Origin: Cercis canadensis
Taxonomy: Eukaryota; Streptophyta; Magnoliopsida; Fabales; Fabaceae
Direction of reading: 5' to 3'
DNA: 64,000 nucleotides
Assembly (NCBI GenBank): GCA_003255065.1
Contig: QAOA01003028.1
Location: forward strand, 649,056-713,055
The position numbers and the translations under genes are program-made. Of the stretch, positions 24,311 to 35,312 are shown in pieces; position 1 is the stretch's first letter, and each line of letters opens with the position of its first letter. The notes under the pieces were generated by a model, which saw only the letters and a program-made list of their open reading frames with translations, was not told the origin of the DNA and searched no databases.

Positions 24311-24429
24311 AGTTTTGCAGATGAATCCTCAGCAATCCTTAATGTTCTTCAGAGATAAAGTCTTACCTGTCTGGCCTAGACAATCTAATTTTCATTACAG
24401 AGGTAACTTAGTAAATTTAGACCACTGTG

Positions 24430-25866
24430 AAATAGTAAATATTAGATGCTATTTGGAATATTAATGACTTCAATAGTAAATTATTCATTTTAGAAATATT
24501 AGCATATTATTTTCGCTTTTCTCATGAAGAATATCATAACAAACTTTGTCCCACTTGTTGCACGTCAGAAGATTTCAGAAATGATATTATCTACAAAAAT
24601 TCTGATTTACTTCAAGAACAGGATTTTCTCAAAAGACAAGTAGAAGCCCTGACAGCCCAACTGGTTTGTACTGGAATATCACCATCATCCCCACTGGATG
24701 ATGAAGACAAATTCAAAAATCTGGATTATATGGAAGATGAAACTTTAGCCCTACTGACTAAAGAAAAAGGTGAGACAAGTAAGAGTGATACTAAAATCTT
24801 AGTCACACTAGCTAAAGATAAGAGTGAGACAAATGAGAATATCAAAACTTTAGCCCCACTGGCTAAAGGAAAAGAGCAAATTTTATCTTTGACCCCACTG
24901 GTTAAAGAAAAATTAATAGAATAAGAAAAAGAAAAGAAAAAGTCAAGAGCTTTCTTCTTTATTCATAGTTTTCTCAATCAATTTCCAGACATTGATTGTA
25001 AAGAGCTTATTTATCAAACACTTCAAAACACTAAACTCAATAGACAAAAGTTTATTAAAAAATCCTTAGTAGAATTAGCTTGAGACAACAAACTCATTCC
25101 AGGAATGAACTGGACATGGGAATGTTATCATGACTTTACTAAACTTGAATGTCTCAAAGAAGATCCTTTGTGCAAAGAAATTCCCCTTTCAATGCCTCAC
25201 TGTAAATGTCACCTTACCTATAGTATCTGTAGAGCCTCCTTAGACATTTCCCTTTATCAACCAATTACAATTCATTTCAAAGAAGAACCAATAATTTTAA
25301 CCCCTCAAAAACTTTTAGATTATGGATACCTTTGCCATGTTATCATTACAGATCCTGACCAATCAGAAGAATTTGATAGAAAATTATCCCATAGTATCAT
25401 TAATTCCTTTGATACCTTTCCTCCAAAAAGCTATATTGAATTAATCATTCAAAGTAAAGCTCCAGAGTGGATTAAAGGCACTTGTTATCCTGCTCAACAC
25501 AAAATCCTGATAAAAAAACACAAGAAAAAACCATATCTTATGTCCTTAGAATACCCTTGGCCTTGTTACAATATTATCCAACATAGGCAAATTAGACACT
25601 TGAGAGCTAGAACAATTGCAAAAGACTTTTCAATAAAATACCAAACCCTTGTTGCATAAGACAATTATCAAAAAATCTACTCAGAACTTTCTCTTCTAGA
25701 AATCCCTTTCAAAATAAGAACTAATTTTGAACAATTAATTGAGCACTATATTCAAAAGAAACATGTAGATGATTTAGAAGAAATACACCTCCGATATCAA
25801 AATGCAACTGAAGATGATGATGGCCTAGACTATTGGAATAATATGCATGATGAAAGACTATCATAA
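24430..25866 (+). pseudogene. Downstream viral ORF of unknown function
   Basis: One frame of about 475 codons contains only two stops (TAA about 24922, TGA about 25081) and ends at 25864-25866. Features in order: an N-terminal part with a C-P-T-C-C cluster; a region with four degenerate repeats of the form L-x-P/T-L-x-K-x-K (24742-24915); an aspartate/asparagine-rich part; then a well-formed 184-residue segment (25105-25659) with several cysteines and histidines (MPHCKCHLTYSICRASLDI) and aromatic-rich motifs. Its position after pol and before the promoter matches the extra ORF reported in some florendovirus-like genomes, whose function is not known. No enzyme motif is seen. Confidence 0.6.
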
Positions 25867-26216
25867 TATTATAAATCAAATGGATACATGACATCATCCT
25901 AAAGCAATGTTTCAAAGTTTCTCATGTTCCAACAAGCTCCACATGCTTCAAGAATTGTTTCAAAATTTCACATGTTTCGACAAGCTCCACATGCTAAAAG
26001 AATCTCAAGGTACAAGTCAATTCAAAAGCTTTTAGAGAATTTACAAGGTGGCCAAAATGGATGCTTCAAGAAGTCATACTTTACAAGTGGCAAAGTTAGA
26101 AGACATGAAGACTTTTCATCAAGGCAAATGGCAAAGTTAGAAAACATCATGAAAAATATCTTTACACTTCATCAAAGAGACAAAAGACACATCACCAAGG
26201 AAACAAATCAAGAAAA
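25867..26216 (+). other. 3' end of provirus upstream of the promoter
   Basis: Purine-rich sequence with two short repeated words (GTTCCAACAAGCTCCACATGCT and GTTTCGACAAGCTCCACATGCT, about 25927 and 25975) and 'CATCAAGGCAAATGGCAAAGTTAGAA'-type repeats. The open frame 25924-26250 is probably fortuitous. Caulimovirids carry enhancer-type repeats just upstream of the TATA box, which is the likely nature of this region. Confidence 0.45.
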
Positions 26217-26753
26217 GCAAGACATGACTTCGGATTCAAGACAACTTTAATTCCATGGACTTCAACACTTCTCAAGTCCCATCTCAACTCTATAAAAGGC
26301 AACTCAAGACACAAGTGAAGGCATCATAAACTTTCCACATCTTAAGCCTTTGTTCTCTTTGTAAGCTTTTAGAAGCAAGTTCTCCTTAGTCTTAGATTTT
26401 CAAAATTTTCAAAGCCTAAGTTAGAAAACCTTTCATAATCCTTCAAAGTCTCTTCTCTCCTTATGTATCAAAGCTTTGTTTGTAATTAATTTCAAAAGCA
26501 AGTTTCAAGAACTTTCAAAGTTGTAAGGGTTACTTTGTTTAATATCAAGTTTACTTTCAATACTTTTTGCATACATAATCCCATTCCCGCTTTTCTAGAG
26601 CGGACTACTGCCAGATTAGCCTCCTTTCATAAGTATTAATCCTTCTCCTACTTTTCCAGAGCGGATTACCACCAGATTAGCCTCCCTTTATTTCGAAGTA
26701 CTGTTCAAAATTAATGTTCATTATTACTATTCTTGAGTACTGTTTAGAAGTTA
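26217..26753 (+). promoter_or_regulatory. Pararetroviral promoter/leader, copy 1
   Basis: TATAAAA at 26291-26297 in CAACTCTATAAAAGGCAACTC, followed about 40-60 bp downstream by a transcript-start-like CATAAACTTTCC region and a leader with AAGCTTTTAGAAGCAAGTTC. The spacing fits a 35S-type caulimovirid promoter. The leader contains two copies of a roughly 63-bp module with AGAGCGGAYTAC(T/C)(G/A)CCAGATTAGCCTC, and a small stem CCGCT-TTTCT-AGAGCGG. Confidence 0.7.
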
Positions 26754-27262
26754 GCAAGACATGACTCTAGACTTCAACACTTCTCAAGTCCCCATCTCAA
26801 CTCTATAAAAAGCAACTCAAGACACAAGTGAAGGTATCATAAACTTTCCACATCTTAAGCCTTTGTTCTCTTTGTAAGCTTTTAGAAGCAAGTTCTCCTT
26901 AGTCTTAGATTTTCAAAAGTTTCAAAGCCTAAGTTAGAAAGCCTTTCATAATCTTTCAAAGTCCCTTATCTCCTTATGTATCAAATCTTTGTTTGTAATT
27001 AATTTCAAAAGCAAGTTTCAAGAACTTTCAAAGTTGTAAGTGTTACTTTGTTCAATATCAAGTTTGCTTTCAATACTTTTTGCATTCATAATCCCTTTCC
27101 TGCATTTTCAGAGCGGATTACCTCTAGATTAGCCTCATTTCATAAGCATTAATCCCTCTCCTACTTTTTCAGAGCGGATTACCGCCGGATTAGCCTCCCT
27201 TTATTTCAAAGTACTGTTCATTTTATTATTTATTATTATTGTTCATGAGTACTGTTCACAAC
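26754..27262 (+). promoter_or_regulatory. Pararetroviral promoter/leader, tandem copy 2
   Basis: Repeats copy 1 almost word for word. The TATAAAA is at 26804-26810, exactly 513 bp after the first, and two more AGAGCGGATTACC modules follow. It begins with the same GCAAGACATGACT that starts copy 1 but lacks about 25 bp found there. It ends in TACTGTTCA-rich leader text. Confidence 0.75.
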
Positions 27263-27504
27263 ACTTTTCATAAGTTACTGTTCATGCCGACACTTTTACT
27301 TGTTCTGCATGTTTAAATTGATTTTTGCACCCTTTCGTTAAAGTTTTTGACTTACTCATTAATACTTATCTTCCTTATTAGTCATTAAGTCAAAACTGAG
27401 ATATAATCACATTTTATTTGTTGTCAATTTGGGATGCAAGAAGTGGCATTTTTTGAAATTTTGTTTTTGTAACAAAGGATAAATAACAGAAAAACTTAAG
27501 GGCA
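27263..27504. other. Leader tail or host DNA between the provirus and the CRM LTR
   Basis: Non-coding AT-rich sequence that may be the rest of the viral leader or flanking host DNA. The base before the CRM LTR is 27504. Confidence 0.4.
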
Positions 27505-28805
27505 TGTTATGAAGCATGAAACAACTTAAAGAGCACTTAATTTCACTCTTTTTGCACTAATCCAAAAATAAATTTATACGAATTTCTTGGAAATTTTTTC
27601 AAGAACACTTTGAATGTTCATACTTTTGCCCAAATTTTTTTTTATATTATAATTTTAATCATGCTCCATACAAATTCAATTGATGATCAAAAGAGTTCAA
27701 CAACTCATAAATTGCATCAAGCGTGAAAGAACCACAATAATTGAAAATGAAAATCACTCAAACACTACCTAAGGGCAGTTACAGGATACATATGAAATTA
27801 ATGAAAAAGATGCCCATAATTTTTGTTTATCTAATCAAAAGCAAGAACAAAAAGAAATCATGAAGAACAACAACTAGAACAATAAGAAAATATGAAAAAT
27901 GAAAATTTTCAAAAATAAAAAATGAAAATTGAACCTCGATTAGAATCCACGAGCTCTAATACTAAATGATGTAAACCTCTATGGGTTTGTCCCGAATGGT
28001 AGAGATTCAATCACCTGAAGATTGTCCAATCAAACTTGAAGAATTTCAAAAAATGCAAAATCAAAGAAAAATGCAAATGATATAGACCCCACACTCAAGA
28101 GGATATAGGGGGTGAGTGATAAGTCTTGGATTGAATGCCACAAGAACTAGGGTTCTTGATAAGTTCTACTAGTTCTTCAAAGAACCAAGGAAGGAGAAAA
28201 CTCTCAACTTTACCCAAAATGTGTATTCTGACCATTACAAGAGAAATGACCTCCCTTTAGACAAAGCAAACATAATTAACCCTAATGGGTAACAAACCAA
28301 GCCCAATTAAAAAAAGCCCAAAACCTTAGGAAAGTTGAATACTAAAAGAGGAAATAAACATAGAGTTAATGATATTAAAATGGGCCTAAAATAACCTAAG
28401 CTTGGAGCCCAATTCCTACAAGAAGAACCAAAAATGCACTAAGTTGAAATGTGCTAGGTGCTAGGGCTCTATAAAGAGAGAGCTGGGGCGCTGAGCCTCT
28501 AGACACGAGGGGCTAAACGCTTGGAAAATAAGGTTGGGGCGCCTGGGTTCTATCCACAAGGGCGCTAGAAAGGAAGAGTTAGGGTGCCTGAATGTTGTCT
28601 AACTTCGCCAGTTGACCCTTCTAAAGCCTCAATCAAGCATACAACCCTCCACTCTTCATTCTGTGCTTCTTGACTTGTCTCTTGGGTCCAAATCTCCCAT
28701 ATGAAGTCATTCAAGCCCTTTTGCATTTTCTTAGCTCGAGCTCGGGTAATTGGACCTTGTATAGGACCTTGCAAAGGATCCTTGTGAGTGCTTGCTTGAT
28801 TTTCA
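27505..28805 (-). repeat. CRM-like 3' LTR
   Basis: 1301 bp with plus-strand ends TGTTATGAAG.. and ..TTGATTTTCA. It matches the split 5' LTR throughout. It carries a TATA-like CTCTATAAAGAGAG and several GGGGCGC words (28470-28550). It preserves the uninterrupted MULE-1 target, AATTAACCCTAATGGGTAAC, with TTAACCCTAA at 28276-28285. Confidence 0.88.
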
Positions 28806-29257
28806 TCATTCCCCCTCTCTTCGAAAGGATTTGTCCTTGAATCATCATCTACATCAAAGGGAGAAAGATCATAAACATTAAAAGTGGCACTTACACTATA
28901 CTCACCAAGAAGCTCCAATTTGTAAGTGTTGTCATTGATCCTTGCTACTACTTGGAAAGAACCATCTCCCCTTGGGAGCAACTTAGAGTGTCTTTGTACT
29001 AGAAATTGCTCTTTGCTCATGTGCACCCATACTCAATCACCGGGTTCGAGGACCATCATCTTGTGCCCTTTGTTGGTTTGAGCGACATATTGACGGGTCC
29101 TCTTCTCTATGTGTTGCCTCATTTTTTCATGCAATTGCTTGACATATTCAACTTTCTTTTTGCCATCCATACTAGCACACTCATTAATAGGCAAAGGGAT
29201 AAATCCAAGGGAAAGGAGACAAGTTAGTAGCCAAATGGATAATCCTATTGTAAGCAA
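28565..29257 (-). pseudogene. CRM integrase C-terminus, running into the LTR
   Basis: The frame 29026-28565 contains LLPRGDGSFQVVARINDN, NVYDLSPFDV, then EERGNDENQA, encoded across the polypurine tract and LTR boundary at 28805/28806. It ends after PITRARAKKMQKGLNDFI, in LTR sequence. The frame 29257-29033 supplies the preceding integrase end. The tail takes the place a chromodomain has in other chromoviruses. Confidence 0.8.
28806..28820 (-). promoter_or_regulatory. CRM polypurine tract
   Basis: On the minus strand AGAGAGGGGGAATGA sits directly before the LTR start TGAAAATCAAG, the position of a plus-strand primer for reverse transcription. Confidence 0.8.
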
Positions 29258-30290
29258 ATTCTACATAAGGCAATCATTCTTCCCAAGTTTTCAAATTCTT
29301 TTAAATGATTGCACGCAACAAAGTAAATAAAGTCTTATTGACTATTTTAGTTTGATCATTAGTTTGTGGATGACATGTGGCAGAAAATAAGAGTTTAGTA
29401 CCTAACTTACCCCACAAGATCTTCCAAAAGTAGCTAAAGAACTTGGCATTTCGGTCCTAGACAATGCTCATCAGCATGCCTGCAATCTTACCACCTCCTT
29501 GAAGAACAAATTTGCTATGTTTGTTGCATCATCCGTCTTATGGAACGGGATAAAGTGAGCCATCTTTGAGAACCTGTCCACAACAACAAACACATAGTCC
29601 TTTCCCCTTTTGGACCTAGGTAAACCTAACATAAAGTCCATAGAAATATCCACCCAAGGGTTATTAGGAATAGGTAAGGGGGTGTTTAAACCATGAGGTA
29701 AAGCTTTAGACTTAGCTTGTTTACAAGCGATGCATCTCTCACATAACCTTTTAACATATTTCTTCATATGAGGCCAAACGAAATGCTCATTAAAAATGTC
29801 TAAAGTCTTCCTAATGTCAAAATGACTCATTAAACCTCTCTTATGTGATTCCCTCACAAGCAATTCTCGTAAAGAACTATTAGGCATGCATAATTTGTTT
29901 TCTCTAAATAAAAACCCATCATGCCTATCGAACTTACCAAAAGCAACCTTCTCACATGCATTAAAGACATTGGCAAAATCATGATCATTAATATATAAGT
30001 CCTTAATATACTCAAATCCTAACAATTTTGCATTAGGAGTAGAGAGAATGGTATACCTTTGAGACAAAACATCGGTTACCACATTTTCCTTACCTTGCTT
30101 ATACTTGATGATGTAAGGAAAAGACTCCATGAATTCCACCCATTTGGCGTGCCTCTTGTGCAACTTGCCTTGTCCTCTTAGTTGCTTCAAGAATTCATGA
30201 TCGGTATGGATCACAAATTCCTTTGGTAGGAGATAATGTTGCCAAGTCTCCAATGCCCTTACCAAATCAGACATCCCTTTGTCATAGGTA
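29258..30290 (-). pseudogene. CRM RNase H end and integrase
   Basis: The frame 30274-29471 carries the RNase H C-terminal part ([16 protein letters not shown]), the linker [15 protein letters not shown], an H-H-C-C zinc region ([11 protein letters not shown]) and the first catalytic aspartate in [17 protein letters not shown]. The third catalytic block lies beyond a frame change near 29300-29370. There the usual glutamate appears as lysine ([15 protein letters not shown]), a change from one G-to-A mutation. The integrase is therefore dead even apart from its frameshifts. Confidence 0.82.
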
Positions 30291-31192
30291 GCGTAATTTA
30301 GGGAGCTCCACCAAGCTTCTCACCAAAGTATGCAATAGGTTGTCCTTCATGCATCAACATGGCTCCAATGCCAATACCTGACACATCACACTCAATTTTA
30401 AAAGTTTTAGAAAAAAATAGGTAAAGCAAGCAAAGGGGCACTAATTAACCTCTCTTTAATGAGATTGAAATCCTTCTCTTGTTCCTCCTCCCATTTAAAC
30501 CCTACATTTTTCTTTACAACTTTAGTTAAAGGGACAACTAGAGTACTAAAGTCTTTCACAAACCTCCTATAGAAGCTAGCTAGTCCATGGAAGCTCCTAG
30601 CATCACTAACACTCTTAGGTGTTGGTCATTTCTTAATAACCTTCACATTTTTCTCATCAACTTCTATTCCTCTAGCACTAACAACATAACCAAGAACTAT
30701 AACTTGACTAGTACAAAAGGAACATTTTTTCAAATAAAGGTACTCATTCAAACTCTTGCTATAAATTAAGATATCATCAAAATAGACTACAACAAACTAA
30801 CCAATGAAAGCTCATAAAACATGGTTCATCAATCTCATAAAAGACATAACTAGTCATTTATGCAAATCATATTTTGTTTTGAAAGCGATTTTCCAGTCTT
30901 CACCATCTTTCATTCTAATTTGATGGTATTCACTTTTAAGATCAATTTTTGAAAAGATGCAAGAACTATGCAATTCATCTAACATATCATTTAGTCTAGG
31001 GATAGGATGTCGATACTTTACAGTGATGTTGTTGATGACTCGGCAATTAACACACATCCTCCAAGTTTCATCATTCTTTGGAACTAGAAGCATGGGTACA
31101 AAGCTTGGGCTCATGCTCTCCTTCACATGTCCTTTAGACATAAGCTCACTCACTTGCCTTTGAAGTTTTTTAGTCTCCTCCTGATTACTCAT
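30291..31192 (-). pseudogene. CRM reverse transcriptase and RNase H start
   Basis: Finger and palm motifs SFVPMLLVPKNDETWRMCV, NNITVKYRHPIPRLNDML and FSKIDLKSEYHQIRM are in the open frame 31192-30854. Downstream, in broken frames, VVVYFDDIL (about 30773-30795) gives the catalytic F-D-D box. [22 protein letters not shown] of RNase H is near 30310-30400. Several stops separate these blocks. Confidence 0.82.
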
Positions 31193-31990
31193 ATATGCTG
31201 GCCTATTGGAAATGGAGGCTCTGAGAATGAAATTAGTTTGGTGTTCAGTTCCTCTAAATAAAGGAAAATTGCTTGGGCAATCATTCGGAAAGATATCTTT
31301 AAATTTCTATAGAAAAGAAACAATAGAACTAGACAAAGAAGAGTTAATGTTCTTAGCTTCAAAATAAGCCTCTTTAAACATAAGTACAAATATAGGCCGG
31401 TTAGAGAAAATGACTATCTTCACATTACTAACACTTGCAAAGACACTCATATTTCATGTTTCTACTCCTTAACTCTTTTTCTCTTTTTTGTTTTTGTCAA
31501 ATTTTCTCTCAAAATTTGAGCTCTCAGCCTCTTTGACATTTTTGCCTCTCGTTCTCTTATTCTCTCTTTCTTTTGTGCTCCCATACTCTCTTTTGTTGTC
31601 AAACTCTCTTTCTTTTTCCTGGCCACTATCTCTCTTCATCTCCAATTGGTCCTCAAAGACTTGGGTTGGTGTCATAGGGACAAGGGTAATTGGCTGCTTG
31701 TTTAGCACAAAAGAATAACGGTTTGTGTAGCCATTGTGGGTCATTTTTTGGTCATATTGCCAAGGTTGACTAAACAACATATGGTCTGCTTGCATTAGCA
31801 AAACATCACACATAACCTCATTTTTATACCTCCCTATGGCAAAAGACACCAACACTTGTTTATCTACCTTGATCTCTCTACTATCATTAAGCTATTGTAG
31901 CCTATAAGGCTTGGGATGCTTCACGTTTGGCAAACCTAGCTTATCCACTAAAGTAGTACTAGCCACATTCACACAACTCCCTCAATCTAT
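31193..31990 (-). pseudogene. CRM protease and linker
   Basis: Open frame 31855-31469 encodes the VSFAIGRYKNEVMCDVLLM and PWQYDQKMTHNGYTNRYSF motifs typical of the protease region. It is followed by a lysine/glutamate-rich linker and leads into the reverse transcriptase. The D-G-G-S active site near 31975 has a TGA in place of the first glycine codon. Confidence 0.75.
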
Positions 31991-33384
31991 TATCATAATG
32001 AACATTTTTCATTAATAAGGCACCTAGTGTGAAAAATATTTTCCCTTTGGGTCTCATCATGCTCTTTCACATGTGCATTAAGAGTTTTTCTAACAACAAG
32101 TAGCTCACCATTCATGGCATACTCATTACCATCACTAGCATCCTCTAAAGATGACATAGAATCATCACTAGACTTAACTTCAATCTCAATATTTTCATCA
32201 TCTTTTAAAAGTATCACTCTCTTATTTAGACATTGAGAAGCAATATGTTCATTCCTCAAGCATTTAAAATATTTAATGTCCCTATTTCTAGAGGATTGAG
32301 GCTGAAAATCTAGTTTAGCTTTAGTTTGGTGGTCTTCCTCTCTTAGAGCCTTGGATGTCTCGACTCTAGGCTTAAAAGTATCATTGCCCTCCTTGTTCCA
32401 ATTCAGTTTCCATGGAGAAGATGAACTCAAATTGTACCTTGTGGAGCTTGGATTCTACCTTAAGAGACCATTCATCTTTAGCTATTTCTCCACCTTCATG
32501 GCCATGTGGACCATGTCTTCTAACTCAACACAATGTTGAAGTTCAACCATATTAGTGATATCTCTATTCAATCCATGCAGAAACCTAGCCATTGTAGCTT
32601 CTCTATCCTCCTATATGTTCACTCTAATCATAGCTACCTCAATCTCTTTATGGTAGCCCTCTACACTTTTGGAACCTTGTGTAAAACCTTGCAACTTTTG
32701 ATACAAGTCCCGATAGTAATGACTAGGAATGAACATATTCATCATAATAGCCTTCATTTCTTCCTATGACTCAATAGGTCTCTTATGATTCTGCATTCGA
32801 TTTAGAACTAGTTGATCTCACCAAATGATAGCATAGTCAGTAAACTCAATAGTTGCTATCTTAACCTTCTTCTCCTCAAAGTAGTTGTGATACTTAAATG
32901 CTAATTTCACCTTCTTCTCTCATTCCAAGTAAGCCTTCGGATAATTTTTACATTGGAAAGAAAGAATTTTTATTTTAATGTTTCTCAAGTTATGATCTAC
33001 ATATTTTTCCCTTATATTTTCTCGGTTATGTCAAGTATACCGGTTGTGGTCCTCAGATGTGCTTCGGTCACTCACATCACGGTCAACATGGGCATGTCTT
33101 GCTCTTCTTTCTCTTCTATGGTGCCTAGCAAAATTGTCTTGGACTTCAAAATCACTATGTCCACTTCCTTCTTTATTTTCCTCAACATCCCTCACATTCT
33201 TCCCATTCCTCCTCCTAACTTTGGGAACTATAGGGGGCTGTCTCATTTGTAGATCATTTTCATACTTACCTATCCTATCATGCAACTCATCAAACCTCAT
33301 ATTGATTCTCTCAAACTGCTGCTGCATGGTACGGAGTGTAAAAGATTGGTTCCGCACTTCACTTTCTTTATCCATATTGTTCAA
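31991..33384 (-). pseudogene. CRM gag
   Basis: The N-terminal part (33384-33031) starts MNNMDKESEVRNQS and contains a coiled-coil stretch FERINMRFDELHDRIGKYE. The rest is spread over frames with stops. The zinc knuckle appears near 32250 as YFKCLRNEHIASQC, so the first cysteine of CX2CX4HX4C has become tyrosine. The reading continues to 31993, followed directly by protease. Confidence 0.75.
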
Positions 33385-33856
33385 ATAAGCTCACCACTTC
33401 CTCACGTGTTTGCACTAAAAAATGTCACTCGCACTCATGTTTGACTCACTAGTGGCTTTTACCCTTTAATGATCTCACTCTCTTGTATTTTCCACTCTTA
33501 ATCTCTTTCTTTTAGTTCTTATGAAACTAAGTAAACAAACCAAGAGCCTAGTCTTTTGTGATAAACTTCCAACAAGTCTCTCACCACAAGAAAGGAAAAG
33601 TGTGGCACAAACACAAAGGAATTCAAAGATAGACAATATGAATTCAAGCACAAAACAAACAATAACAAGAAAATCAAAATTAAAGACAAGAACAAATGAA
33701 CTCAATACCAAATTAAGATTCACAAACAAAAGGAAATTCGGCTTACAAAGCACTTGGGGATTTAAGTAATAGGCAATAAAATTTTCACACATTCAAGTTA
33801 ATCCAACACATTCTAACACAATTTGAGCAAATTGAAGCTATCTCAACTCAAGACTA
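33385..33856 (-). other. CRM leader between gag and 5' LTR
   Basis: Holds the region where a primer-binding site should sit next to the LTR end at 33857. The sequence there (minus strand TAGTCTTGAGTTGAG) does not match a tRNA I recognise. The open frames 33475-33792 are not supported as genes. Confidence 0.5.
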
Positions 33857-34909
33857 TGTTATGAAGAATAAAATAACTTAAAGAGCACTTAATTTCACTT
33901 TTTTTGCACTAATCTATTTTTTATATGAATTTCTTAGGAATTTTTTCAAGAACACTTTTTTTTTTTAATACATTTGCCCATAATTTTTTTTATACTATAG
34001 TTTTAATCATGCTCCATACAAGTTCAATCGATGATAAAAAAAAGTTCAACAGCCCAGAAATTACATTAAGCACGAAAAAACCACAAAAATTAGAAATGAA
34101 AAACACTAAAACACTACCTTAACGGCAATTACAGGACACAAAAGAAATTAATGAAAAAGATGCCCATAATTTTTTTTTTATCCAATCAAAAGCAAGAACA
34201 AGAAGAAAATATGGAAAACAAAAATTTTCAGAAATAAAAAACAAAAATTGAACCTCGATTAGAATTCACAAGCTCTAATACCAAATGATGTGAACCTCTA
34301 TAGATTNTCAATTGATGATAAATAAAAGTTCAACAGCCCATAAATTACATTAAGCACGAAAAAACCACAAAAATTAGAAATGAAAAACACTAAAACACTA
34401 CCTTAACGGCAGTTATAGGACACAAATGAAATTAATGAAAAAGATGCCCATAATTTTTTTTTTATCCAATCAAAAGCAAGAACAAGAAGAAATCATGAAG
34501 AACAAGAAGAAAATATGGAAAACAAAAATTTTCAGAAATAAAAAACAAAAATTGAACCTCGATTAGAATTCACAAGCTCTAATACCAAATGATGTGAACC
34601 TCTATAGATTTATCCTGAATGGTAAAGATTCAATTGCCTGAAGATTATCCAATCAAGTTCAAAGAATTTCAAAACATGCAAAATCAAAGAAAACCGGGAA
34701 TGATATAAACGCCGCACTCAAGAGGGGATAAGAGATGGGTGATAAGTCTTGGATTGAATGCCATAAAAAACTAGGGTTCTTGATAAGTTCTATTAGTTCT
34801 TCAAAGAACTAGGGAAGGAGAAAACTTTCAACTTTACTCAAAATGTGTATTCTGACATTTACAAGAGAAATAGCCTCCCTTTAAACAAGACAAACATAAT
34901 TAACCCTAA
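33857..34909 (-). repeat. CRM 5' LTR, inner part
   Basis: Matches the 3' LTR from 27505 onward. Inside it, 34024-34306 and 34308-34610 are near-identical across the N at 34307, adding about 300 bp. Without that duplication and MULE-1, the 5' LTR is close to the 3' LTR in length. It ends with TTAACCCTAA (34900-34909), one copy of the MULE-1 target duplication. Confidence 0.85.
34024..34610. repeat. Duplicated contig ends around the N at 34307
   Basis: TCAATCGATGATAAA at 34024 and TCAATTGATGATAAA at 34308 begin two copies of about 283 and 303 bp that differ by a roughly 20-bp insertion near 34490. The CRM 3' LTR has only one copy, so this is an unmerged overlap in the assembly or two haplotypes joined end to end. 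Confidence 0.85.
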
Positions 34910-35150
34910 GAGTAAAACCTCATTTTCGTCCTTCACTATATTGGGTGCTATCAATTGAGTCCCTCACTGCTAAAATAATTTAATCAAGTCTCTCACTGGT
35001 CAATTTCGCTTCAATCAAATCCCTCCGTCTAACCTCCGCTAAATTGAATGAAGGAAATGTTGATGTGGCCGTTAAAAGGCTTATGTGTCACTATTAAATG
35101 CCACGTCACAGCCTATGGGGAGCACCATTTGCTAACTGGGCAAAGACAAC
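34910..35150 (+). repeat. MULE-1 left TIR
   Basis: Pairs with 56607-56849 over about 240 bp. The terminus is GAGTAAAACCTCATTTTCGTCC, with GGTGCTATCAATTGAGTCC and TCAATCAAATCCCTCCGTCT inside. It diverges clearly after about 35150, where the GRF gene leader begins. Confidence 0.9.
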
Positions 35151-35312
35151 GCCATTTGTCCTATTTGAAATGCCCTCTAAGCATTATCTTCTACTTTGTA
35201 GCCCTGTGCTCCAGTTGAAAGAGGTAGTCGACTAAGAGAGGAATTTTCAAGAGTTGCATTATGAAGCTTCAATCCACACCTTCAAGCTCTGCATTTTCAA
35301 AGAAAAAGAAGA

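Larger units (their letters stand above)
19008..27262 (+). mobile_element. Endogenous pararetrovirus (Caulimoviridae), decayed
   Basis: The order of parts matches a linearised caulimovirid genome: tRNA-Met primer site, movement-protein domain, coat region with zinc knuckle, aspartic protease, reverse transcriptase, a further ORF, then a TATA-type promoter and leader. There are no LTRs and no integrase, as expected for a pararetrovirus. Stops and frameshifts break nearly every domain, and part of the reverse transcriptase with all of the RNase H appears deleted. The movement protein, single-polyprotein order and downstream ORF point to the petuvirus/florendovirus side of the family, but the genus is not settled. 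The right edge is uncertain and could lie anywhere up to 27504, where the CRM LTR starts. Confidence 0.88.

Noticed and set aside
34900-34909. TTAACCCTAA at the MULE-1 border as telomere-repeat targeting
   Set aside because: It is ordinary CRM LTR sequence, present in the other LTR at 28276. One telomere-like word is expected by chance.
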